A DNA stretch of 64,000 nucleotides from Impatiens glandulifera (lineage: Eukaryota; Streptophyta; Magnoliopsida; Ericales; Balsaminaceae). Within the stretch, counting starts at the first letter, position 1, and each line of letters begins with the position of its first letter. The notes under the pieces are model-generated. The model searched no databases and was not told where the DNA came from. It saw only the letters and a program-made list of their open reading frames with translations. The DNA lies in the NCBI RefSeq assembly GCF_907164915.1, contig NC_061863.1:11300376-11364375 (forward strand), written 5' to 3'. This document shows positions 52,460 to 64,000 of this stretch, piece by piece. The position numbers were made by a program, and so were the translations under genes.

Positions 52460-54506
52460 ATGGTGCAACCCCGTGAAACAAATTAAGATGACAAAGTCAT
52501 AATATATATAAATAAATAAAGTATTATATTTATAAAAGGAAATAATACTATATTTATCTATTAACTTGGTTAAATTTATCTATTAATGGATTAAATTTAC
52601 TTATTAACCGAGTTTATGTCTAGGAATTTGACAAAATATGTCATGAACCAAAAAATTATTAATTGTGTTAATCCATATAAGATTCCTACAAAAAAAAAAT
52701 ATGATAGTGCCATGGATTAGGAGGTTGCATTGACAAACAGCTAGGCAACCACAAGTTTTTCATAAATATTACTATTAACTTAGTTATTTTATTATAAAAT
52801 AAAAATATATTAAAATATTTTGAAATTATTATTTTTATAAAAACATTTAATTGTTTTAGTTTGTATATATATTTTATTTATAATTAATAAAATTTATGAT
52901 AATTTCAAATCAATATTTTATATATATATATAATTATTTTTTAATAAAATCAATTATTTTTTAATTTGTATCTATTTATAATACATTTTATTATAAATAT
53001 TTAATAAATAAACACCTAAAGTAAATAATAATAATTTAATTAAATATCTTGAAATAATAATTTTATTTTTAAATATGATAATAAGTTTAATAATTATAAT
53101 ATATATTTCTATTTATAATATATTTTTTAAAAATATATTTTTTAATTTTATGATCTTATTTTAATAAATATAGAAAACTAATTTAAAAAATGATTTTCAT
53201 AATATTAAAAACAAAATCATTAACAATGTCAATAATGTATTATAATAATAAATTAAGATTAAAATGTTTTAATATAATTAATTATTTAATATATATATAT
53301 ATATACACATAATATTTTTATTAAAAAATATATTTTTTTATTTATTTTGTAGAATAAGTTCCTTATATAAAACAATCATTACATATTTTAATATATATAT
53401 ATATATTAAAATAAAATTATTGTTTTAAATTATTTAATTCTAAACCAAAATTCTTTTAAGTAAAAGTAAAATGCTCTTTTTTCCGCTCTATAAAATAAAC
53501 TAGAAAAGTTGAAATATTAAATTTTTTATCACTCCGATTGCTTTGTTCTTTCTTCCATCACTCATATTGAATTGACATTTCATTTTGTTAGTTGCATTTG
53601 GTTTGGTTTGACATCCTATTTAATTGGAACTGTTTTTTCGTTTTGAATTTTTAAATTTTGAATAATACTCAAAATCGTTGGTGGGTCGTTTACTGCTCAT
53701 ATCTTCCGATTGTGTTAATGATCTTTTTTTGAGTCCGTCCCCTTCTTAGCAACAAAGGAGAGAAAATAATCGGATCGAAAGTTATTTTTTATATTCTAAT
53801 AAAAAGTTACTTGATTTGATCATTAATATGGAGGATTTCTTACCGGCTCCTATGATTTGTATGAATTTCTAACTATTTCGATCATATATGTAGATGACTC
53901 ATTTTCACTTTGCCTGACTTTTTTCAGTGTTGCTTATCAATCCTCGGCTAAGGATAATTTTAATTGTCATTCAGTATTTTTGGTCGAGCTTTTTCTGACA
54001 CCATTTAATTGATTTGTTCGGCTGGTTCTACTTCAACAATTATTGTTCAAACACTCAAATAAGTTCGTCTTTATAGGAATCCTCGAAAAATCGCATGATC
54101 ATTAAATATTTTCTAACTAGAGTTTTATTTTTATAAATTATTTATTCAATTTGATATTTAACTTATCAATTAATAATTTTGATTTTTTATATGTTATTTT
54201 GTTTTAGTTACTAATGAGAATTATTTGATTCTAAATTATTAATATTGACTTCATTCATTTTTATAAATAGAATTTTATCTAAATTAAAATTTTAGTATTA
54301 TTACAAAATCTAAAATATATTTAAATTGAAATTATGATTAAATTAAATTTAAACCATTATAAATTAAATTTATTAATCTTATTAAAAAAATAAATTTTCT
54401 AAATATTTTTTATTTTATAATAAAATATCTAATCGGCTGATAATAACTTCATATCTTTTCTAATTAATTTGGATACGAAAAACAAGTACACATAAATTAA
54501 CATTAG
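52460..54506. other. AT-rich intergenic DNA; decayed duplicate at 53670-54130
   Basis: No gene. The stretch 53670-54130 shares phrases with 51230-51580 (CCTTCTTAGCA..., AAAGTTRTTTTTYATATT, CAAATAAKYCGTCTTT), suggesting a third, much decayed copy of the DNA flanking the NUMT side of the ASR duplication. Confidence 0.4.
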
Positions 54507-54517
54507 TAATAATTTTC

Positions 54518-55350
54518 GAAATAAATGATAAATTTAGTACGGTGTGGGTGTGATTGTTAGAGAGTTTTCTCAAATTTAGGACTCTCCTAATATTTTGTTA
54601 TTTAAAAAACTTTTTTTATCTTATTTAATTATATTTGGAACTCCCCGTCAGTTATTTATTTAATGTTAATTTTTTTTCATTATTATATTTCTAACTTAAT
54701 TGCTTTATTTCTTTCTTTTCTTTCTTTCACTGGCGTCCGCGCGATCTCAAACTAACAGTGCGACAAACTTCACAAAACGACCATTATACTTCGTCGACGT
54801 TCTTCTTCATCGTTTGTTCTTCTCAAACCAATGTTTTTTTCATCGACGGTTCTTCTTCGTCAAATGTTCTTCTTATAGGTATGAGTCATATTTAAGCATC
54901 TAGGAAAATAAACGGTTAGGAAGGCACAAGTTTGCATTTATAGTCAGTTCTCATAAAGTATAGGTTTAAACTTTAAGTTATGATTTAAGTTCAGGTATGG
55001 GTCATCCTTATCACAAATATAAATTTTCTAATTTTTAGGAATAAGAGCTGCTTCAAAGTTAGTGCATCAAATCTCACAAACTTGACTAAATCAATATATC
55101 TATTTTTGAAGTTATGTGACTGATTTCATACTATTTCACCTCCATTTATATCAGTATACAAATAAAAATATATAATATTTTCTATAGGATACTTTAGTCT
55201 TATTGTTAATGTGTAAATGCAAAAATATACTTGTGTAGACTAGTATAATGATTATCAGATTATATGTATAGAGTATCTAGTTTTTGAACTCAAATCCATT
55301 AACCAATCGCTAGGCACTTATGAATCCATTGACCGATAATCTCTAGATAC
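54518..55350 (+). repeat. MULE left terminal inverted repeat
   Basis: About 830 bp matching the reverse complement of 60590-61405. Shared landmarks include CAAATTTA...CTCCTAATATTTTGT, the GC-rich GGCGTCCGCGCGATC, and CATTAACCAATCGCTA. The TIR includes a CT-rich leader-like stretch (TTCTTCTTCGTC) and probably supplies the element's promoter. Confidence 0.85.
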
Positions 55351-55454
55351 TACACCACACAAATTAACCATCGCTACATTTTAAGTCTAAATGTGCAAAA
55401 AACCAACTCTATTTGTATTATAAACCTTGCACAACTATAAATTTGCTTTCATGA

Positions 55455-57497
55455 ATGATGAAAATGAAAGGTTTGTGCATTTGTTTTATACAATACTTTA
55501 GTTTATCTTCTATTTTGTAAAATTATTTAGATGGAAAATAATGGATATTAATTGTTTTTTTCAGTTGAATTGACTATAAGTTAGTTTATAGTTATAAACC
55601 ATGGAGGAACACTCCATAAAGTCTTGAAGCAACACAATATGTTAATGGGTATAAATTTGTTACATGCGTAACAAATTTGGATACATTTAAGTATTTTGAA
55701 ATAACTGATATTGTTTACAAGCTTGGCTACAATATGAAGGATGTTGAATTATTTTATTGTGAATCTTAGTTTATTGGTTGGCCTTATGGAAATCAATGAC
55801 GACATAGACATATTATCAATATGTTCAGTGTTGAATGAGTACAAACATAATTAAATCTATATAGTTCTTCAATTAGAGGAACCTTTGGATTGTGACAAGA
55901 AAACTGACATGTTATATTTGGAGTCCTTTGAATATGAAGGTGAAGATGAAGAAGATAATTCGACATATGATTCATCTAATGAAAGAATTGTTGATAAAGA
56001 AATTGATGATATCAGTAATGATTCAGATCATGGAAGCTTTGAATATGAAGTAGGAGATGAAGAAATAGATTATGATCATTTCGATTTGGAGAAATTGAAT
56101 CATGAACCAATCCGAAAATTTACTAAAAGATCGTCTTATAATCCAAATGATATTGGAAACATGTTTATGGTTGGAATGACATTTACGTCAAAAAAAGATG
56201 TGAAAATGGCTTTAAAGAGTATAGTTGTGATCAAAGATTGACTTTGAAATGAAACGTTGCTAGTAACAAGAGAATTCAAATTATATGTAATAGGGTAAAT
56301 GTCCTTGGATCATGTGGGTTAATAGGGACAAGACTTACGAGACTTGAATGATCAAAACCATTCAACCAAAACATATTTGTTATAATAATAACAAGATTGG
56401 CTTAGTTATTTCTTAATTCATTTCATCAAAATTTTAGTTCATAATTAAGATTGATCCGTCGCCGACACTAAAAGTTCTTAAAAAATTATGGACGATGAAA
56501 ATGGAAGGTTTGTGCATTTTTTATACAATACTTTAGTTTATATTCTATTTTGTAAAATTATTTAGATGAAGAATAATGGATATTAATTTTTTTTTCAGTT
56601 GGAATGACTATAAATTAGTTATAAACCATGGAGGAACACTTAATATAAGTACAAACATATTCAACTTTATATAGTTCTTCAACTAGAGAAACCTTTGGAT
56701 TGTGACAAGGAATCTGCCATGTTATATTGGAGTCCTTTGAATATGGAGGTGGAGGTGGAGGTGGAGGTGGAGGTGGAGGTGGAGGTGGAGGTGGAGGTGA
56801 AGGTGGAGGTGAAGGTGGAGGTGAAGGTGGAGGTGAAGGTGAAGGTGAAGGTGAAGGTGAAGGTGAAGGTGAAGGTGAAGGTGAAGGTGAAGGTGAAGGT
56901 GAAGGTGAAGGTGAAGGTGAAGGTGAAGGTGAAGGTGAAGGTGAAGGTGAAGGTGAAGGTGAAGGTGAAGGTGAATATGAATATGAATATGAATATGAAT
57001 ATGAATATGAAGAATACAATTCGACATATGAGCCATCTAATGAATGAATTATTGATGAAGAAATTGATGACATCATTAATGATTCAGATAATGAAAGCTT
57101 TAATTATGAAGTAGACAGTGAAAAAATAGATTATGATCATTTCGATTTGGAGAAATTGAATCATGAACCAATCCAAAAATCTACTATAAGACTAACTTAT
57201 AATCCAAATGGTAGTGGAAATATGTTTATGGTTGGAATGACGTTTAAGTCAAAATAAGATGTGAAATGACTATAATAGAGTATAGATGTGATCAAAGATA
57301 AATGTCCTTAGATCATGTGGGTTAACAGGAACAAGACTTACAAGACTTGAATGATCAAAACCATTCAACCAGAACATACTTGTTATACTAATAACAAGAT
57401 TTACTTAGTTATTTCTTAATTCATTGCATCAAAATTTAAGAGCAGAATTAAGATTGATCCGTCGACGACCCTAAAATACTCAAGGAATTATGCAAGA
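55455..57497 (+). repeat. ~1.03-kb tandem duplication in the MULE transposase gene
   Basis: 55455-56486 and 56487-57497 are direct copies: both run from GATGAAAATG-AAGGTTTGTGCA through TTGGATTGTGACAAG, GATTATGATCATTTCGATTT and CATTCAACCA to GATTGATCCGTCG. The second copy lost ~220 bp near its start and gained the GGTGAA array. Confidence 0.88.
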
Positions 57498-59540
57498 CAA
57501 AACTGAATGATGAAGTAATTCTATCGAAGGTTGCTAGAACTAAAAAACTTATCTTGTAAAAAATTAAAGGTGATGGTTTGAAATAGTATCAAAGGTTATT
57601 TGAAGATGTTAAGACACATAAGTCTAGAAATCATGGTTCATCTATTGAATTGAAGTTAAAGAGAGATGAAGACACATATGAGGTACATTTTCAAAGAATT
57701 TATATGTGTTTTGATACAATCAAGAAATGATGGTTGTCTGGGTGTAAGACTATTATAGAGTTGACAGTTGTTTGTTGAAAACTATTTTTTAAGGGTTAAT
57801 TGTTGTCTGCAATTGGTCGAGATGGAAACAATCAGTTATACCCTATCGCATGGGCGGTGGTAAAAACTGTGAGTAAAAACTCATGGAACTGGTTATTTGA
57901 TCTTTTATTCAAAGATATTAGATCGACTTTCATTAATGATGTTAGATTGACTATAGTCTGATATGCAAAAGGTATTATTGTTGGTCATTATTTAAATATA
58001 AATGTTGTTTTTATATATTTAGTTAATTATTATTTTTTTAAATGTTTCTTATAATTGTAGGGACTACTAGCTGTTGTCCGAAATATTTTTCCAAGATCTG
58101 GCACAGATTCTGTGCAAGGCATTGGTATGACAATTGGTCTAGAAGATTTAGAGGTGGTGATTTTAAGATGCATTTTATGAATGATGCAAATTCCACATTT
58201 TTAAAAGAATTTGATGCCAATATTCGAAAGTTGGATACGTTATTGGAGGTGCTGCAAAAACGATTATTTCAATACCGGAAAAGGCTTGAACAAAGACTTT
58301 TCAACAAAATGTGATATCATTGAGAACATGTGCGAAAGTTTTAATTCAACCATTCTTTTTTCTAGGGAGGCCCATATTTGCACGATGCTAGAAATGATTA
58401 AGATACATGTCATGCAGAAGAGAACTGATAATTTTTTATCATTATTAGTCCGTAAGTGGCCTCACAACATCTCACCTCGTGCGAAGAAATTACTCGAATT
58501 GAGTAAATCACAATATCACGATTGTCATGTGAATTTTTGTGGAGGTTCTAGTTATGAAGTAACTCAAGGAGATTCTAGACATACAATGGATCTTTTGGAA
58601 GAAAAATATTCTTATAGACGGTGGAATATCAATGGAGTTCCTTGTGCACATGTTGTTAAGGCAATTATTGATTGTAATAATAACTCATTGGAGGATTACA
58701 TTTTTATTGGAAAAAAAAGATTCATATCTCAAAGCATATTGATCTAACATAAATTCTTTGAGGGCCCCGAATCTTGGAGCAGTGAACTTCAATTAAATAT
58801 TTTACCTCTAAAAGTAGGAAAGTCAACTGGAAGACCGAACAAGAATAGAAGACGAGCCCTTGAAAAACCGAAGTCATACGGAAAGATGGCTAAAAGAGGA
58901 ATCATGATGCATTGTTTAATTTATGGACAAGAAGGTCACAACAAAAAAAAGTTATTGAACTAGAGATAATGCAGGTTATCAAAATGCATGTTAATATTTT
59001 TTGTTATTAATGTATATTAATATTCAATTTGTTGGTTATTAATATGCAGACACTTCCATAAAGATAATTAATGCTGGTGTAACTATATCCACACAAACCA
59101 AAAAAATGCAAGATGACATAAATATATCAACAAAGATTTCATTAGTAGATGTGGATCGTATAACTACATCCACACAAATTTCATTAGTAGGTACGACAAG
59201 TGCAACTATATTCAAATTGCAGAATAATATAAGATATGAAACTTTGTTTAATATATGCATTCGTAACATATCTTTAATATGTGAAATTGTAATTAGAAGT
59301 GGAGGTGCAAGTGTAAGTGGAAGAGGAAGATGGAGTACAAATGGAAGTGGAAGTGGAAAAAGGAGTGCAAATGGAAGAGGAAATGAATCTATTGTAGTTG
59401 GTGCAAACGAGTTACAACATGGTATCAAGTCTGGAAGCCTGATGTGGAGAGCTAGAGAAGCATTGTGAACTCGACAATTACAAAAACAAGTAATTGAGAG
59501 GAAAAGACAATTACAAGAACAAAGAAACAGAGAAAAATAA
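55590..59540 (+). pseudogene. MURA-type MULE transposase, broken
   Basis: Plus-strand remains, in family order: N-terminal domain (NHGGTLHK, YKFVTCVTNLD, KLGYNMKDVELFYC, 55595-55770); acidic linker and MuDR DNA-binding region (MFMVGMTFTSKKDVKMALKS, 56160-56220; repeated at 57220); catalytic domain (RIYMCFDTIKK, LLSAIGRDGNNQLYPIAWAV, NSWNWLFDLLFKDI, 57700-57930), where the family LDGCFLKG reads LTVVC with a stop, so the first catalytic Asp is lost; then CARHWYDNWSRRFRG (58105-58160), ESFNSTILFSREAHICTMLE (58335-58400), ISPRAKKLLELSKSQYHDCH and SWIM-like YSYRRWNINGVPCAHV (58610-58655). In the SWIM finger the first C-x-C is Y-x-Y. A Gly/Arg/Ser-rich tail (GRGRWSTNGSGSGKR) follows to about 59540. 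The last catalytic-to-SWIM block (58211-58747) is open for 178 codons. Confidence 0.85.
56741..57006 (+). repeat. Hexanucleotide GGTGAA/GGTGGA array, then GAATAT
   Basis: GGTGGA units pass gradually into ~27 GGTGAA units (to about 56972), then about six GAATAT units. Because the unit is 6 bp, every forward frame is open (Gly-Glu, Val-Lys or Glu-Val style dipeptides), as are reverse frames (Ser-Pro, His-Leu). The first tandem copy has only GAATATGAAGGTGAAGATGA at this place, so the array arose after the duplication. Confidence 0.95.
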
Positions 59541-60009
59541 ATTTAAATAGTTGAAATGTGGGTTGATTTAATGGGTTTTTTAAAATATGTTTAAGTTTAG
59601 TGGGTGAAAACAATGTTAACTTTAAGTTCAATGGTTTTGAATTTTTTCAGTTTAAGTTCATTAGAAACAATGTTTTTGGTTAGGTTAATTACTCAAACAA
59701 ACTCTTAATAATGGTAATATTTTTTTTTAGCTGTTTGCATTATTTATATATGAATTATCCTCTCCATTAACTATAAAAATACATAATTGTGACAAAATAT
59801 GTTAGTTAAATTGTGACAAAGTATATGGGGACAAACTATTAATTTAAAGAATGTTAGTTAAAGTCGTACAATAAACAAAATTTAGACAATTGTATTACAA
59901 AATAAAATTATGAACGAAGTTTTGATAGTTTACAACTTATAACACTTTAATCACATACGCAACACATAAAAAAAGATAAAATATTTGACAAATTTCAACT
60001 TCACTTTAA

Positions 60010-60444
60010 TCTTCAATTTTTTTGTTTGCATTCTCTAATTGATTCACTTTATCCAAGACTACTTGCAACTCATCCTCTAATTCTTTAACTATGATCGAAA
60101 TCATCTTTGAGTCATTGATTTGTTTCATCTTATCAAGTCAAAGTATCCACATCTAGTACCATTCTAAAAATAAATGAATTACAAACAACTATTAAATTCG
60201 GTAATTAGAGCATCCATATAATGGTAATAAAAATGAGATTAACCAAAAGTATATTTACCTTGTAATTAGAGGATCCATAAAATTTATTGACAAACCCTTG
60301 TTCTTTCTTGATTGTGCATATTGGACTTTTTAATCCACAATAAAAAACATTGCGAAATGTGGAGGAGAACATAACTTGAATTGACGAATTAGTTAATTTC
60401 ATTGTCTTAGATAGAGCTTCAACTGAAACAAATAAAACCAACAC
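60010..60444 (-). pseudogene. GRF-type zinc-finger protein remnant
   Basis: Minus strand: SKTMKLTNSSIQVMFSSTFR then NVFYCGLKSPICTIKKEQGF and VNKFYGSSNYK (60410-60255), followed after an AT-rich gap by MVLDVDTLT (about 60160) and a coiled-coil-like tail, MISIIVKELEDELQVVLDKV plus NQLENANKKIED (60110-60010). This follows the GRF zinc-finger pattern CxCG...P...S...NPGRxFxxC, but the first Cys (FYCG for CYCG) and the Cys before SNYK are replaced, so the finger is probably non-functional. Its place inside the MULE, antisense to MURA and next to the right TIR, resembles the second gene of two-gene Mutator elements; orthology to mudrB is not implied. Confidence 0.5.
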
Positions 60445-60589
60445 ATAAACATAACATTATTGATCAAATTAGCTAATAATCATTATACTAGTCTGCACAA
60501 GTATATCTTTTGCATACTTAAATGGAGGTGAAGCAATATGAAATCAGTCAATAGAACTTCAAAAACAGAACACAATTGAGGTACCTCGA

Positions 60590-61405
60590 GATTATCCTTG
60601 AATTGATTCATAAGTACTTAGCGATTGGTTAATGGATTTGAATTCAAATAACTACAAGATACTCTACACATATAATCTAATAATCATTATACTAGTCCAC
60701 ATAAATATGTTTTTTGCATTTGCACATTAATAATAAGACTAAAATAATCTATAGAAAATATTATACGTTTGTATTTGCATACTAATATAAATGGAGATGA
60801 AATAGTATAAAATCAGTCACAGAACTTCAAAAATAGATTACTGATTCAGTAAGTTTGTGAGATCTGATGCACTAACTTTGAATCAGCTCCTATTCTGAAA
60901 AAATGGAAAACCTATATTTGCGTTAAGGATGATCCACCTGAACTTAAACCATAACTTAAAGCTTATACCTACACTTGATGAGAATTGATTAAAAATACAA
61001 ATATGGACCTCCCTAACCGTTTATTTTCCTAGATGCTTAAGTATGACACATACCTGTTTAGTTGACAAAGAAAACCCGTCGATGAAGAAAACAGTGGACG
61101 AAGAAAATAGACGATGAAAAAAACAATATTCAAAGAAGAACAACCGGTGAAGAAGAACCGTCGATGAAGAAGAACAACGCGCTGATGAAGTAGAACGGTC
61201 GGTAGATCGCCTTGTTGGTTAGGGATCGCGCGCGGAAGCCAATGAATGAATAAAGAAAATAAATAAAGCAATTAGATTAGAAATATAATAAATAAATAAA
61301 AAGTAACGTTGACGTGAAAGAATCATTCTTTAAATGACAAAATATTAGGAAGGGCTTAAATTTGAAAAAACTCTCCCATCACAGTATTAAATTTATCATT
61401 TATCC
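60590..61405 (-). repeat. MULE right terminal inverted repeat
   Basis: Inverted counterpart of the left TIR. A part of it (CTAATAATCATTATACTAGTC...AAATCAGTCA...ACTTCAAAAA) is repeated just inside at about 60470-60580, a local duplication at the TIR's inner edge. Confidence 0.82.
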
Positions 61406-61504
61406 TAATAATTTTCCGTTAACTTAATAAATATGAGACAAAATATTTTGTAATCGGTAAATATGAAATTCTTCTCATTTATAAAAACTAGAAGAGACTT
61501 ATTT

Positions 61505-64000
61505 TAAGTACAAAATAAAATATAAATATTTATGCGAGTGAATTAAATAAATATTTAATTTGTTTTTACTTGGTTTTATAATCTAAATTGTATTTAGTTG
61601 GTTATGTATAATGTAATCATGTATAGAATCTTTGACCTTATAATATTATTTGGAAGAAATAAATCTAACCAAAGAGTTACATTTTAAAAAGCGTCCAAAA
61701 CTCTATGTATAGTCTTATGGATGTGGAAACTTTTGATGAGCAACGATAAAAGAATCTTTCTTGTAACATTTGATATAGTCTTGACCATCGATATTGGTCA
61801 TTTTTTTCTATCAATAAATTATCAAAGACAATTTAAACAAAAAGAGTCCTCTTTATTCTGTCTCCTTTGAATCTAATGGAGGAAAGAAATGGTCAATAAA
61901 TAAAGGGAAAGACATCCTTGACACATTTCTTATACAAAACATCTTTTCGAAAGCTATTAAAATCCTCACATAGAATTAGCTATATATGATCTAGTGTCAA
62001 ATGACTTTGATTCCCTTCTAAAGATAAATATCATATTATGCTAGCAAAATAATTATTTACTTCTTACATATGAAATACTAAAATTCTTGCAATTGAGAAT
62101 AATTTGATGCCAATTGTATCTAGAAACTCACAAATTCCAATTGATGTAACTTCATTTTGTAGTATGCCAAAAATATTGCAACAGTATTTTAAATTGGTCA
62201 ATGAATATTTGGGACATAACTCTTTTCTATGTGATATTCGAATTTTGAAATGCATTATTTAATAACATATTTTTATGGGTTTTCTGTAATATCCAAGATT
62301 TAGTATTATTAAATTGTGAATGAGGAATTAAGATTATGGAGTAAAAGTTGAAGTTGGGATAAAAAGGAGGTTGAATACTAATATTAAATAGGAATTAAGG
62401 ATGTGGCAATTATTTATGTTACAAAGAAAGATGGGTGCATGGTCTTTTACCCATTTCTCTCTCTATTTTTTAGGATTATCTTCTCATCTATTTTTCTTGT
62501 TTTTCAACCAACAGCCCTCCCCATCTCCATTTCAATTGAATCTTTTTCTTATCTTCTTCAAAGTTGAAGTTTACAACGGGAGGAAGCACCCAATATCGCT
62601 AAGTAAATTTCAGGTAAGTGAATGTATATATATTTGGCCTTTAGAGATCTACATTCAAAAGTACGTACTAAGGTTGATTTGGTCGAGGTAAGTGGCGAGT
62701 AGTTTTAACGTTAGGTGATTCTTATGTTGTGGCTATGTAATGTGAAGCATGTTATATTAGTATGTGTAAAACCATTAAGTGTGGGTAAGATTTAGTTGAT
62801 GCATGTTAGGTTCCTTCCACTTAGTGGATGCATGTTATGTTTCTTCCGTTATTCGGATGCACATTATGTTATGTATTGCCTACTTTTGCTAAATCCCCTT
62901 AACCTATGTTAAGTAAAAAGTAAAGTAAATAACAAAGATGTTATCATGATTCATTATGCACAACTATATAGTTCAACTTTTGATGTAGGTGAGGATGTTA
63001 AATCGCATTCTGATGTTTAAGTGCAATCGAAGATAAATGATCGTGGGATGATTTTGTGCTTGACACGGCCTATAGACTTGTAGAATACGTCAAGTAAAGT
63101 ATTTTGGTAGTTGTCATAGTAATTGACAACTATATGAAGTAAAGATATTTTGTGATTAGATTTTGTAAAAAAATAGACAATCTCGTTATGTTATGTTGTG
63201 AAAAAATTGTAAGGCAGTTAGAAGTGTAAATTATGGGAAGTTGGAATGTTTATATTTTTTTTTTTTTTGTAAAAATTAGAAGATAAGAGTGAAGAGACAT
63301 GAGAAGAAAAAAAAGTTTTAAAACCATTTCTTTTACAAGTAATATTTACCAAATTACAGGTTCTTACAAAAATATTTTTATACTAAATGTAAGTCTATGA
63401 TGATTTCCCTAATATACTAAACATCACATGGCATATATATTTTTTTTAATGAATAGGGCCATTTAATTAATTGACAACCTCACTTATTATTTAATTAAAA
63501 TAAATCTAAATAAAAAAACTTGAAGCCTCTCATTCTTCCTCCTTTACACACAAACGACTAAAACATTATTTCTTAATTTTATTTGTGTATTTATTGAGTA
63601 TTAACTTGTATCTAGAATGAATTGACTGCCAACCTATACAATGGGTACATATTATAATGAAGAATATAATTATCCTAGATTGTTCAAGCCATATTTTGTA
63701 ATATAGAGTCAAATAAGAGTAACATTGTAATTTCTTATTAGTATATCATTTATTTATGGATGTAAAGATTCACATTTGCTTAATTCAAGTATTATATTTA
63801 TTTAGTGTTGTGAGCATTCTTTCTAGGTTGTGTGTACAAAAAAATGTGTATCATTGAATTGTCACATTTAATTAGATATTTAAGGAAGAGGTGTTTTGAT
63901 TTGCTGCATCTAAGTACTAAAACTCCTGCAAAACTTGATGCACCTTCAAGAGCTTCCATTCAAATTATAGAAACTACAATTGGAGGTAAGAACAAAATAA
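61505..64000. repeat. Duplicated segment, right copy
   Basis: Same-orientation copy of the segment at 42710-49400 (about 18.8 kb apart at its start), without the Copia, the SINE-like unit and the ~690-bp TA-containing stretch, but with an LTR-like insertion at 62285-63368. It runs off the right edge of the window. No gene recognised. Confidence 0.8.
62285..63368 (+). mobile_element. Probable solo LTR (Ty3/Gypsy-like)
   Basis: Sequence present only in this copy of the duplicated segment, starting TGTAATATCCAAGATTT and ending GGTTCTTACA, an imperfect TGTAA...TTACA pair of the style of many plant Gypsy LTRs. It contains a ~30-bp motif, GATGCATGTTAGGTTCCTTC, repeated about three times with drift (62798-62880). 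The 96-codon frame at 62401-62691 lies in it and has no recognised relatives. No 5-bp target copy was found. It may instead be another type of insertion. Confidence 0.45.

Larger units (their letters stand above)
54518..61405 (+). mobile_element. Mutator-like element (MULE) with long inverted ends
   Basis: The 6,888-bp element is flanked by a perfect 11-bp duplication, TAATAATTTTC (54507-54517 and 61406-61416). Its ends are inverted repeats starting G-AAATAAATGATAAATTTA / GG-ATAAATGATAAATTTA and staying recognisable for ~830 bp. Target copies of 9-11 bp and long TIRs define TIR-MULEs. Inside are a broken MURA-type transposase on the plus strand and a GRF-type zinc-finger remnant on the minus strand. 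The TSD is perfect, yet the coding region is heavily mutated, so the ends were better preserved than the gene. Confidence 0.92.

Noticed and set aside
56615..57076. Reverse-strand frame encoding long Ser-Pro and Pro runs, resembling an extensin
   Set aside because: It is only the antisense reading of the GGTGAA hexamer array; all six frames through it are open.
56695..57114. Val-Lys/Glu-Val repeat protein on the plus strand
   Set aside because: An alternative frame of the same hexamer array; the transposase remnant uses another frame on either side.

Overview
The window is nuclear DNA of a flowering plant, most likely a eudicot. Four host genes have plant-type GT-AG introns, the DNA is very AT-rich, and almost everything else is decayed plant transposons. 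I cannot name the species. ASR genes (absent from Arabidopsis) and a group-X ERF fit many eudicots.

Host genes, all on the minus strand: an ABR1/ERF110-like AP2/ERF transcription factor (6409-8432); a two-exon gene for a 71-residue proline-rich, single-membrane-span peptide (38462-38791); ribosomal protein L3 (uL3), five coding exons adding up to exactly 389 residues (39508-41838), with a 5'UTR intron and telo-box promoter; and two tandem ASR (abscisic stress ripening) genes (49728-50133 and 51862-52275) with a mitochondrial cox2 fragment between them.

Left third (1-24 kb): AT-rich intergenic DNA; tandem ~300-bp units carrying tRNA-like pol III boxes (3.1-4.0 and 13.6-14.0 kb); a 1,499-bp hAT relic with a perfect 8-bp target duplication (11895-13393); and a 6.6-kb Helitron (15313-21944) with an RPA1-like pseudogene, internal tandem duplications and a doubled 5' end.

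Middle (24.5-37.5 kb): a CACTA (En/Spm-like) complex in which two copies face each other tail to tail. They form a near spacer-less palindrome with ~3.73-kb arms centred at about 30114. Each arm holds a Plant-transposase (Ptta/En/Spm) gene; the left copy keeps the DUF4216 end of TNP2, the right copy keeps the TNP2 N-terminus, a 152-bp subterminal array and the only visible CACTA terminus. Read-through transcription would give a multi-kilobase hairpin RNA, which makes this the most interesting structure here.

Right third (42-64 kb): one segment occurs twice (about 42.7-49.4 and 61.5-64.0 kb) in the same orientation. Comparison shows a Copia element and a SINE-like insertion in the left copy, and an LTR-like insertion in the right copy. 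Between them lie the ASR pair and a 6.9-kb Mutator-like element (54518-61405) with ~830-bp terminal inverted repeats, an 11-bp target duplication, a broken MURA transposase with a duplicated 5' region and an expanded GGTGAA array, and an antisense GRF-type zinc-finger remnant.

The host genes do not form one pathway. ERF and ASR families are both linked to stress/ABA responses in general, but nothing in the sequence ties these loci together.
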